From Isochrysis galbana (lineage: Eukaryota; Haptophyta; Isochrysidales; Isochrysidaceae), in NCBI GenBank assembly GCA_018136815.1, contig CM030941.1, forward strand, positions 610,939 to 674,938: DNA of 64,000 bases, in the 5' to 3' direction. Position numbers and translations under genes: made by a program. The notes under the pieces are model-generated. The model was not told the DNA's origin, did no database searches, and worked only from the letters and a program-made list of their open reading frames with translations. This document shows positions 41,693 through 50,448 of this stretch, piece after piece (the stretch's first letter is position 1; every line of letters starts with the position of its first letter).

Positions 41693-44529
41693 CTATTGGC
41701 CTCGCAATCGCATGGCGTTGACTGCACTCTCGAGAGCTTTCCCATGCCCATGTCGCACGCATTGCATCACGCTTTGCGCAACATCCACCTTCTCGTGCAA
41801 CCCTTCAATGAAGTCCTCATAAGAGTCGAAGCCTCCAATGCAGGATTGTACCGCAGCAACCATTGAATCGTCGATCCGGCTATCGTTCAGCGCGTCTTCG
41901 GTATCGACAAGCGCTGTGCTTCGCCACTTCCGTCTTTCAAGCTGGCCGCCCTCTCCACCAGTTGAACGCTGTCGCCCAACAACATCCTGATCACGATGGA
42001 CATGCACGGCAATGCCGTCAAGCTCGTCGCCTAGCAATTCCACCAATCCGAACTCGTAGTCGAAGTAGTCAGCCGATCGACTCAGCTCGGCTGCGGCAGC
42101 ATCGTCATCGCCATCCTCCTCTGCCTCTTCCTCGTCAGCCTCACCGTATTCTGCATTGTTGTCGTCATAGACGTAGTCTTTGTCTCCAACTCCATCTTCA
42201 GGACCTGCAACGCCTTTGGGGTCGCTCTTCACTTGCCGTTCATCGTGCATAATGATATATTCGGCGTTTGGGTCGTCAAAGCCGGCAAGGTTTACAGGCC
42301 TTTGGCCTGCAGCGCGCTGTAAAACCTCACGCGTGAGCGAGCGATCTCTTCGCTCGTGGAATCGGAGCAGGTTTTCAATACCAAAGAGCTCACCCTTCTC
42401 CTTTGGATCGCCCTGAACGGCATTGAAGAAACGCACCTCGTCTGCTTGCCTGAGCGCAACGTGCTCCTGCGTGCGCTTGTAGACCTGTCGGAGATAGATG
42501 TTCTCTTCCACCGTGTTGGAAGATATAAGCCGGTAAACTGTGACATCATGGCGCTGGCCGATGCGGTAAGCACGGTCCTGCGCCTGCATATCATGAGCGG
42601 GATTCCAATTAGGGTCGAAGATGACCACCACCGTTGCAGCGACCAAGTTGATGCCCACTCCGCCTGCCTTTGTAGAGAGCAAGAAGACGAAGACGTTGCT
42701 CTCGTCGGCATTGAATTGATCGACGAGACTGGTACGCTTCTCGGTGGGAGTCTTGCCGTCAAGCCGCAGGTACGAGTAGCCTTGGCATGAAACAAAGTCC
42801 TGAAGAATGTCGAGCATCTGGCAGAGGTCAAGCAGGGCGGGTTTGGTTGCTCCGTGAGCTGATCTAGACGATCACGTCCATCATCTTCTCGAGGATAACA
42901 AGTGCGCAAGCCCTTTGCTAGCGTGGGGAGATGCTTACCTGGGTCGAATAAGAGAACAGCAGTACCTTGGCTTTACGCAACTTCCATTTCCGTAGCAGCG
43001 GCACGAGAGCCCCCATCTTACCACATTGTTCGGAAGAGGCGCGATCGAGGTAGGCGATGTTGCGCACGCCTGCCGTCTCGCCAAGGATGAGCTCAGCGAA
43101 TCGCATCTGAGACTGAAGCTTGCTCTCAGAGAGACCGGAGTCTGGATCAGGCTTGATGAGCTCCAGGTGGTTGGCGATCTTGAGCAAGTTGCACAACGCA
43201 GGCAGGGCGAGACAGTTTGGGCACTTGTCACACGGCTCGCCATCGGGATGCATCGCCTCGGCTATCGGCCCCTCGAGGTCGAGTCGACAGCATTCCGCAA
43301 ACCCAAAGTCTGAATTGCCACACATAAAGCACGGCTTTTCCTTGTGCCTGAGCAGCGCCTGGTAGTCGGGCGACGCAATTGCGCGAGCGTACGCCTCTTC
43401 CTGAGGTTTCGACAACGGACGTGCACCGGAGGTGAGGCGGCCATAGATGTCGTGTTGCGCACGAGCTTGCTTTGCAGAAGGCTGCGTCGGTCACCGAGAC
43501 GGCGAGCTTGCCGTCAGCAGGGCAGGGCTCTACGGCGGGTGTCCGTGCCTGGGCGTTGGCGAGCTTGCAGAAGATGACTTGGTCGAGTTTTTGTGGCATT
43601 TGGTCGGCGATTATGCTCTTGAAACGCTGCAACATCCATTTGTCGATGAGCTTTTTGAGACGCTCCTGTCGGCGCACGCGCCGTCGCAGCTCATATTGGG
43701 TTGCATTCCGCCGCATGCCACGTTTGAGAACGCGGCTGTAGTACATGTTGAATTCCTGCCACGTACCCACCCGATGGTTGGAGACGAAGTCAAAGAGGGA
43801 CCATAGCTCTTTGTGATTGTTCGACATTGGGGTGCCAGTAAGACAGAAGCGGCAGTGGGCATGCACATCTCTTGCCGCCTGTGAGATGCCGCTGCGAGGA
43901 TTTCTGATCTTGTGCGCTTCATCCCAGATCGTGACCTCCCAAGGGTGCTTGCTGAAGTCCTCGGTCGACATGTGCGCGCGAACTGTTTCGTAGGTGGTAA
44001 TTAGCACCTCCAACTCACGAGCCTGCACAGAGGCGATAGCGGCCTCCTTTTCAGAACCGTGGGCAACTGCAAGCCTGAAAAAGCCCCACGTACGCAACTC
44101 GCGCTTCCAATTACCAATGGTAGAGGCGGGCACAACTAACAGCGCCTGCTTGCAGTCGTCAGCTTTCAGCGGGAAATTCCTCCGCCGGTCAGCTGGGCCT
44201 GCCGTCTTGGACATCACTGCGGAGAGGAATGCGATTGTCTGGACAGTCTTGCCAAGCCCCATCTCGTCCCCAAGCACTCCGCCAACACCTGCAGTATATT
44301 GGTCCCAGAGAAATCGCACTCCTTCGCGCTGGTATTCGCGCAGGTGGCGGTTTATCGACTTGGGCACATATGCCTGCGCTAAGTAGATGGATCCCTCTCT
44401 CGCGCGCGGCCGCTCTCCCAGAAAAAGCGCGTCTGCGTTAGGGTCCGGCGGATCGGAGGTTAACGTTGGCCACCTGTCGACCCCATCGAGAAGGTCATCC
44501 TCCACCTCACTGCATGAGCCCTCGGCCAT
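41693..44529 (-). CDS. SNF2-family ATPase, ERCC6L2-type
   Basis: Exons 43549-44529, 42939-43400 and 41693-42817, 855 aa, all phase 0. Lobe 1 has Walker A DEMGLGKT at 88-95, DEAH at 203-206, and CRFCLTGTPMSNNHKELWSL. Lobe 2 has VLLFSYSTQ, GYSYLRLDGKT, LLSTKAGGVGINLVAATVVV and QAQDRAYRIGQRHDVTVYRL. FFNAVQGDPKEKGELFGIEN is typical of ERCC6L2 rather than CSB or ISWI. The known family acts as a double-strand-break and transcription-linked DNA translocase in the nucleus. Between the lobes is a Cys cluster (CFMCGN...CC...CDKCPNC, about residues 352-395), a likely zinc-binding insert. The first intron (43401-43548) starts GC rather than GT and ends AG; the second (42818-42938) is GT-AG. The C-terminus has a long acidic stretch (about residues 670-710). 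Confidence 0.93.
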
Positions 44530-45206
44530 CAGAAGGAGGAGAGGGTGCGAGCGCCACGATGCGATGAAAGGGCGAGGGGCACTCTTTCGTCTCTGCTGAA
44601 TTCTTCTCGGTGTCGGCAAACGAGTTGGTGTGGAGGGGTTTGTAGCGTGATGCAACCGAGAGAGAGGGGACAGCAGACCCCAGAGAAGAGGGCTCTGAGG
44701 CCAGGCGAGAGACGAGAGGCTATGGTCAGGGAGATGGTGGAGGGTGAGCCGGCCGGGTCCCCTCCCCCCCCTCTCTCTTTCCCGGCCTGCGAGGGAGAGC
44801 GGGAGAGCGGGAGAAGCTGGAGAAGCGAGTGCCCGAGCCAAAACAAAAAGGCGGAGCACCCTCACTCCGGAGTCCTCTCGTTTCTCTCTCTCTCTCCCTC
44901 CCTCTTTTCTCTCCCTTTCTCAGAGTATCGTAAAGAAATCATGACTTGGAGTATTGTATCTCTCAGTGATGATGGGATGAGAGATCCATCCTCATGGTTT
45001 CCCTTTTCCCGCCTAGAGTAGGAGTAGAGTAGTAGACTACACTCTAGAAGAGTAGAGTGTAGTCTTGTAGTGTGGTGGCCTCATCCTCCATCATCCTCGC
45101 CCTTTTCCGTTTTATAAAGGGTAAAAGGGAAACACATAGATGCATGAGCCACTTTTCTTCTTTTCTTAGCGTGTCTCCCGAGGGGAGAGTTGGCAGCGTC
45201 GCCAGG
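44530..45206. promoter_or_regulatory. Divergent intergenic region between SNF2 ATPase and EamA genes
   Basis: 677 bp between two start codons pointing apart, so probably a shared promoter region. It holds a CT tract (44885-44910) and a palindrome-like TAGAGTAGTAGACTACACTC stretch repeated at 45017-45066. No TATA box is obvious. Confidence 0.45.
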
Positions 45207-46247
45207 ATGGCAGATCCGGCGGCGGCGGGAGTGCTCGCGGGCTTGGCTGCGACGCTTGCCTCGCCGCTGCTCACGACGGTGGGTCTCACGTTCTACGAGA
45301 CGTGGAGCGGATCCGCCGCTGGGCTCAATCTTGTCAAGTGCTCTTGGGGCTCGGGACTCTTCCTGCTGGTGATCGCAGGCGAGGGCCTCTCGGGCATCTG
45401 GCCGATTGTGCCAACTGCTGACGTCGTGGGCTGGCTGGTGGTGAGCTCGATTCTTGGGATCGTGGTGGGAGATGTGATGTGGCTACGTGCGCTGCAACTC
45501 CTTGGCACGCGCACCGTCATGCTCATTGGAACGCTCCAGCCGCTCTTCGCGATGCTGGCAGGCGCTCTGATCTTTGGCCAGCCAATCACTGCCACACCTT
45601 ACACCAGCCTTGGCGTGGTGATCACGTGCAGTGGCCTTGCCTTGGCTGCACTCGGCCAGCCGATGCGGACCAGCGAGGATGCGAAGCATGCGGGTGGCGA
45701 CGGGGACGCCGTTGATTACCCAGATGTGTGCATACTTGACACACCAGTTGAGCACATGTTGCCGAGGCACGACTTTGTTCTGGGGATCCTGCTGGCCAAT
45801 TTCAATGTTCTCTTTGACGTGGCCGGTGCCGCTATCACCCGGTACCATGGAGTGGGCTTGTCCACGTGGACGATCAACGCAATTCGCTTCGGATCAGCCG
45901 CTTTGATAACTGCAGCTGGAATGGTTAGTGCCCATGTAGTAAGCTCATTGCGCAGCTCCCCTCCTCCAGCGTGGGCCGTTCTCCCGGTGCTCACCACGCG
46001 TGGCTGGGCGACCATCTTCCTGGGTGCAAGTCTAGTGACATTCACTTGTCCGGCCCTCTTGAACTTTTCGCTGTTCCATATCCCCCTTGGAGCGTGGACG
46101 GCCTTGAGCTCCATCGGTCCGGTGTATGCAGTGCCGGTGCTATGGTTCTTGAGACGTGAGGTGACGCCTCGAGCTGGATTGCTCGGAGCCTTCTTAGCAG
46201 CAGCTGGGGCGACGACCGTTTCGCTCTCACTCCATCGCGATGTTTGA
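45207..46247 (+). CDS. EamA/DMT-family transporter
   Basis: 346 aa, intronless, ATG 45207 (an in-frame ATG at 45144 is possible). About ten hydrophobic segments in two EamA repeats: repeat 1 has LLTTVGLTFYETWSG, a GDVMWLRALQLLGTRTVMLI signature and TLQPLFAMLAGALIFGQPIT; repeat 2 has the equivalent ALLNFSLFHIPLGAWTALSS, IGPVYAVPVLWFLRREVTPR and AGLLGAFLAAAGATTVSLSL. A hydrophilic loop of ~45 residues (GQPMRTSEDAKHAGGDGDAV...) lies between the repeats. Family members move metabolites, nucleotide sugars or drugs; the substrate cannot be told. The start is near the divergent SNF2 gene. Confidence 0.88.
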   Translation: MADPAAAGVLAGLAATLASPLLTTVGLTFYETWSGSAAGLNLVKCSWGSGLFLLVIAGEGLSGIWPIVPTADVVGWLVVSSILGIVVGDVMWLRALQLLGTRTVMLIGTLQPLFAMLAGALIFGQPITATPYTSLGVVITCSGLALAALGQPMRTSEDAKHAGGDGDAVDYPDVCILDTPVEHMLPRHDFVLGILLANFNVLFDVAGAAITRYHGVGLSTWTINAIRFGSAALITAAGMVSAHVVSSLRSSPPPAWAVLPVLTTRGWATIFLGASLVTFTCPALLNFSLFHIPLGAWTALSSIGPVYAVPVLWFLRREVTPRAGLLGAFLAAAGATTVSLSLHRDV

Positions 46248-46639
46248 ACGCGACTCTCGTCGCCAAAGAAAGGTTGCAGTGGGCTTCCGTGCTGGTCCAT
46301 GGCTCATTTCACTTGCAACCCCAAATCCACTCGATCTTTCGACCACTTAAGACCTCTCGATCTCACCATTTCCTCACGCTGTTCTTGTTTCGCGTGCTGC
46401 TCGGCGGCTCTAGGTTGGCTTCTGCATTTTATATATGCAATAGCAAGTAAGTAGCCAGCAACAGGCTATGCAACACACGCCTTCTATTGCGTCTTCTTGT
46501 GCATACTTGGTGTGCGGACAGCAACGTGTATGTTCCACGGCTAAGCCCCATCTTACCCATTTCTATCTTCCAATTTCAAAGCTCTTTCCACGCTCCCCTT
46601 TTCAATCTTGTTCTTGACTGCTCTTGTTTTCAACTAAGT
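46248..46639. other. Intergenic, 3' of EamA gene
   Basis: Ordinary sequence, no gene or repeat recognised. Confidence 0.35.
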
Positions 46640-46718
46640 CAACTAAATTTATAGTTGGTCGCCATGGAGCGCGCCGCCGCTCCCCACCTCTCCTTCGGGT
46701 CCCCCGCCACGGGCGCCC

Positions 46719-48006
46719 AATAAAAATTTTTTCCAACTGGCAAGGTGCTGGTCCGAAGTTTTTTCTTCAGTGAAGGTGCAGGTGAAGGTGAGAGTGCAGG
46801 AACTGCAGGTGCAGGTGAAGACACGGTGAACGGGGCGCGCTGGGCGGCCAGTAGCCCGCCAAGATGGCTGTTGATGGTGCTCGCGTGGGATTGCAAGTTG
46901 AGAGCCAAAATTGATCAAGTGGTGGGGCACACCACCCATGTTATCGGAAAAAATAAGCAGGCACCTGCACTGCACGCACACTCCTTCACTCCAACTGCGG
47001 CATCGACGCCACATACAGCTGCGGAGCCCGCGCGCGCACATCGAATCCCGCGCGCACACACCCGTTCTATTCAATACAAGATCCTCAAGCTGATTCATTC
47101 ACTTATGCGGACATGGGAAGCGCAGCAGCGGAAGTGCAGCAGCAACACAACAGCCCCGCGCTGAACACATGAAGTGCACTCCAACGGGGGGCCCATTTTC
47201 AGAGGCTGGGCACGTTGTTGTCGCTGTCGCTCGAACATGCTCCCTCCGCTATTTCACCCTGCTCCGTTTCCTCGTGCTGTTCGTCCGTCTCGACTCCGGC
47301 TGATTCTAGACGCGTGCGCTCCCTGCCGATCTTGTAGAAGAAGACAGCCAGCACTGTGCGAGCAGTGCTTGCGCCAGACCTGTGGTACATGCGAGACAGT
47401 AGCACATGGGCGTCACCAATCTCCTTGAAAACAGCGGGCGCTGCAGCGCCGGCGACGTGAAGGCTGCTTTCATCTGCTGTAAGCTTAACAACTGCCGTGA
47501 AGACCGCCGACTTTCCGTGCCGAAGATCTTGGTGGTATGTGAAGTGGGAGTGCAGGTCGTACTTGAAGAGGAAGTCAACGAAGATGAGCTGCAGGCACGT
47601 GCTGTCCTGCACCGTCAACTCCATGTGGCGAAATCCAGCGAAAGAGAGACGCCTTATGATGGACTTGTTCATGACGGTAAGGCTTATGAAGGGCTCGCAT
47701 GTGGCGGTGTTGTGGTTGATCAAGGAGAGTAGCAGCATCCTCGCAGTTTGTCGCTGCAGCACTCCAGCAACCCCGGGAGTGCGCAACGCTACCCCTTCGC
47801 CGTCTGAAGGAGCCTAGGCCCGAGACATGACCATTAATGCAAGCCGGGGCGCTCAGATGACCCGCCCGCCCGCCCCCGGGCTCTGCCGGGGTCTCTGCAG
47901 GGCCTGCTGGGACATCTTCACCTGCGTCTTCACCTGCGTCGGCGTGCGGCATCGGCCAGCGGCTCAGTGCAGCCGCCGATATTCCCAGTTGTAATTATTT
48001 TTTATT
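46719..48006. mobile_element. Nested TIR element, about 1.29 kb
   Basis: The left end AATAAAAATTTTTTCCAACTGG and the reverse complement of the right end, AATAAAAAATAATTACAACTGG, form an imperfect 22-bp inverted repeat. GCCC flanks both sides (46715-46718 and 48007-48010). Removing it restores the reading frame and sequence of the surrounding element by comparison with the 24-kb copy. Subterminal GAAGGTGCAGGTGAAG-type repeats occur at both ends. No transposase recognised; the cargo is the ORF at 47199-47786. Confidence 0.7.
47199..47786 (-). CDS. Unknown ORF carried by nested TIR element
   Basis: 195 codons. Between about residues 15 and 155 it reads as a folded protein: ARMLLLSLINHNTATCEPFI, SLTVMNKSIIRRLSFAGFRH, DSTCLQLIFVDFLFKYDLHS, HFTYHQDLRHGKSAVFTAVV, and an acidic Glu-rich tail. 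The frame begins without a convincing start (upstream sequence in another frame is Gly/Pro/Ala-rich), so it may be an exon or a captured fragment. Family not recognised; a captured host gene and a transposon gene are both possible. Confidence 0.45.
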   Translation of the reverse strand: MRTPGVAGVLQRQTARMLLLSLINHNTATCEPFISLTVMNKSIIRRLSFAGFRHMELTVQDSTCLQLIFVDFLFKYDLHSHFTYHQDLRHGKSAVFTAVVKLTADESSLHVAGAAAPAVFKEIGDAHVLLSRMYHRSGASTARTVLAVFFYKIGRERTRLESAGVETDEQHEETEQGEIAEGACSSDSDNNVPSL

Positions 48007-48536
48007 GCCCCCCCAGCACCCATGGAGCTGTCGCTGGCGAAGCGACCGCGTCCGCCCGCAGAGGCCGAGCAGGTGAGCGCGACCCCGGTCGCGCCGCACG
48101 GCCCGTGGCCCCGGCCACACTAGCCACAGCAGCCATGCTGGCCCTCCTCATGGTGGGTCACAAGCTATGGAGCACAAAGGACCAGCACCACCTAAGACGG
48201 ACAACTCAACCACCAGGCATGCCTTTTGGCAAAGGCCTCTCCCGCCCTGGGGACGGCCGCGCTGCCCCGGCAGCGCGGCCCGAGCCCGGGTAGCCCTTAT
48301 GGGCACAAATCCAAAATCAATAGCACGCACAATGGCACTGGCCCCCCAACACCACAACACACACGTGGTCTGACTCCATTAACTCGATTAAGGGCAGGGT
48401 CGATATCTCGTTGAAATCACGATCCACGTCTCACACACAACACTGATGAGTGTATGTCCATACCAAAGAGCATCGTCCGCGTAATAAAAGCAGACAACAA
48501 GTTTCGTCACACGTCTATAAGGAGGAGACGAGGAAG

Positions 48537-48712
48537 GGTCAGTTCCCTGCAGTTGAGCAGTTCCCTGCAGTTGAGCAGTTCCCTGCAGTTGAGCAGTTCC
48601 CTGCAGTTGAGCAGTTCCCTCCAGTTGAGCAGTTCCCTCCAGTTGAGCAGTTCCCTCCAGTTGAGCAGTTCTCTGCAGTGGAGCAGTTCCCTGCAGTGGA
48701 GCAGTTCCCCGC
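48537..48712. repeat. 18-bp minisatellite, about 10 units
   Basis: The unit GTTCCCTGCAGTTGAGCA is repeated about ten times with drift to CTCCAGTTGAGCA and CTGCAGTGGAGCA. The 18-bp period keeps all frames open. Confidence 0.95.
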
Positions 48713-48772
48713 CCCCCTGCCGCCCACCCTGCATTGCCTACCAGCCCCCCTCTCCCTTCATAGCCCTCCTCT

Positions 48773-50240
48773 CAACTATCAGTAAACTGATAGGGTCATG
48801 GAGCGCGCGCCGCCGCCCGCTGCCGCCATGCTAGCTAGCTACGTTCTACGTCGTTCCCGCTGCGCCGGAGCCGCCGCACACCACCACGAGAAAGCGAACG
48901 CACTGGGGCACTAAGAGCGTGCGGAGCGCCGGCGCTTCTCCGATCTCCGATCCTTGCTCGCGGCTGCCGCGTCGCTCCTCACGCGCAGCCAGCCGAGCCG
49001 CACGCGTCCTCGCCCGCTTGGCCCGATCATTCTCGGCTTGCTCTCCCTGGCGTAGCGCTATTTCCACTTCCTGAGCGGTCCTCCGCGCACGTCCTCCACT
49101 CCTCCACTTGCGTCGCCTGCCGACGACATCATTCCTCTCGTACGAGCCACGCCGCCACCGATGACCCAACCGCTTCGGCCCCTGCCACCTTATTGGCCCC
49201 CGCCGCCGAGGCCCCCGCTGCCAATGACCCAGCCGCTTCAGAAAGCATTGACGCTGCCCTTGCCGGCGCTGCCCCCGCCGAGGCCCGCGCCGCCGAGGCC
49301 CGCGCCGCTCCTGCCCCTGCTGTTCCGGCCCCCGACGCCGATAACCCAAGGTCGTTTGCCTTCATTTGGTACCCCGGAGACCAAATGAAGGCAAGCCGCC
49401 TCGGCCGCTTTGACCCCTGCGGTCGAATCCTCGATGCACCTCGGCGAATGCCCGGGGATAACCAGAGTTCTAGACGCGCTGAATAAAATCGCTCGCTACT
49501 CACCCAAAGCGGAGAGAAACAGGGGTGATATCATTATCGATAACCTATTTATATTCCCAAGGGGAGACGCCCCGAAACTCGATATACTCATTATGCCTAC
49601 TAGCGTGGAGATATATCATTACAGATTTTTATCGAATCCACTATGACGGAATAGCCTTCTCGGAGGAATCCATACTTATAAGGACACTAGAGAGATTCAC
49701 CACGCTCAGCAAAGCACTACTGTTCGCACACGAAACCGACCCGGCAAGGACAGCTCAAGCGGGCATGGGAAGACAACCTGAAAAAAGAATTGACATAAAC
49801 GACTTGAGACCTGTCTTTAATGTGAACGACAAGGGTGGGCTAAAACCCAGCGAGGAGCTAGTGGAACTAGCCACCAAGCTGAAGATAGCACATGCGGTCG
49901 AGGAGTCCGAAAAAGAACAAAACGAAGGCGAATCAGCCAGAGAAATAATGTTCAAGAGGACCACTAGGGACGCCAAGAGCCCGGCAAAACCTAGACAAGC
50001 AGCGCGAACCCAAGCGGACGCGCGCATCAGGAGAGAAAAACCAAAAGGCCTGCCCGGCCCCCACACTCCGAACCAGGCCTTAGGGCTAGTGCACCAAGGC
50101 CGGACCCCGGAAACCGATGACAAAGGAACGAAGGGGGGCAGGGGAAGAGGTGGAGGGAGGGAACTTAAGGGCGGTGTTGGTAGCGAAGGGAGATCCCGTC
50201 AATAGTAGGTGTGTAGCCCTGAATCTTCAGACGTTTTTGT
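48773..50240 (+). mobile_element. Hairpin-headed element, second 3'-end type
   Basis: Head CAACTATCAGTAAACTGATAG, then GGTC and ATG 48798 (MERAPPPAAA). The tail AGCCCTGAATCTTCAGACG plus a T-rich run is at about 50215-50240, the same tail as at 4.17, 56.86 and 58.28 kb. Coding remains occupy 49480-50205. No target duplication seen. Confidence 0.72.
49480..50205 (+). pseudogene. MERA-family C-terminal domain, frameshifted
   Basis: Frame 1 (NKIARYSPKAERNRG...DNLFIFPRG) changes near 49560 to frame 2 (ETPRNSIYSLCLLAWRYIIT, DFYRIHYDGIAFSEESILIR, TLERFTTLSKALLF, MGRQPEKRIDINDLRPVFNV, NDKGGLKPSEELVELATKLK). It aligns by eye with the C-terminal domain at 23078-23500 and 39640-40015. The last ~90 codons add a charged tail (ARIRREKPKGLPG...GGRGRGGG) not seen in the others. 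Unknown family. Confidence 0.7.
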
Positions 50241-50448
50241 TTTTTGTACACATACATATACATACTCATTCGCCTCCCATGTCTAGTGCGCTGGACCCCG
50301 GGCTGAGGCGCAGAATCGACGCAACGCAGGGTTCGTTAACCGTGGAATTTGGCGCTTCCATGTGTCATATATGCGATGGCTGACGTTTGTCTGTCCATCT
50401 ATTTTGCCTGTTCATCTGCAATGATGTGGTCGGCAACGGCAGCAACCG

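Larger units (their letters stand above)
46640..48415 (+). mobile_element. Hairpin-headed element copy interrupted by a TIR element
   Basis: The head CAACTAAATTTATAGTTGG (46640) is followed by ATG 46664 and MERAAAPHLSFG up to GGCGCCC at 46718. After the insertion 46719-48006 the coding sequence resumes (PMELSLAKRPRPPAEAEQVS, APHGPWPRP, stop, LGTAALPRQRGPSPGSPYGH), as in the 24-kb copy, to about 48330. It then decays. Stops show it is a dead copy. Confidence 0.75.

Noticed and set aside
48454-48834. SSLQL-repeat ORF
   Set aside because: Translation of the 18-bp minisatellite.
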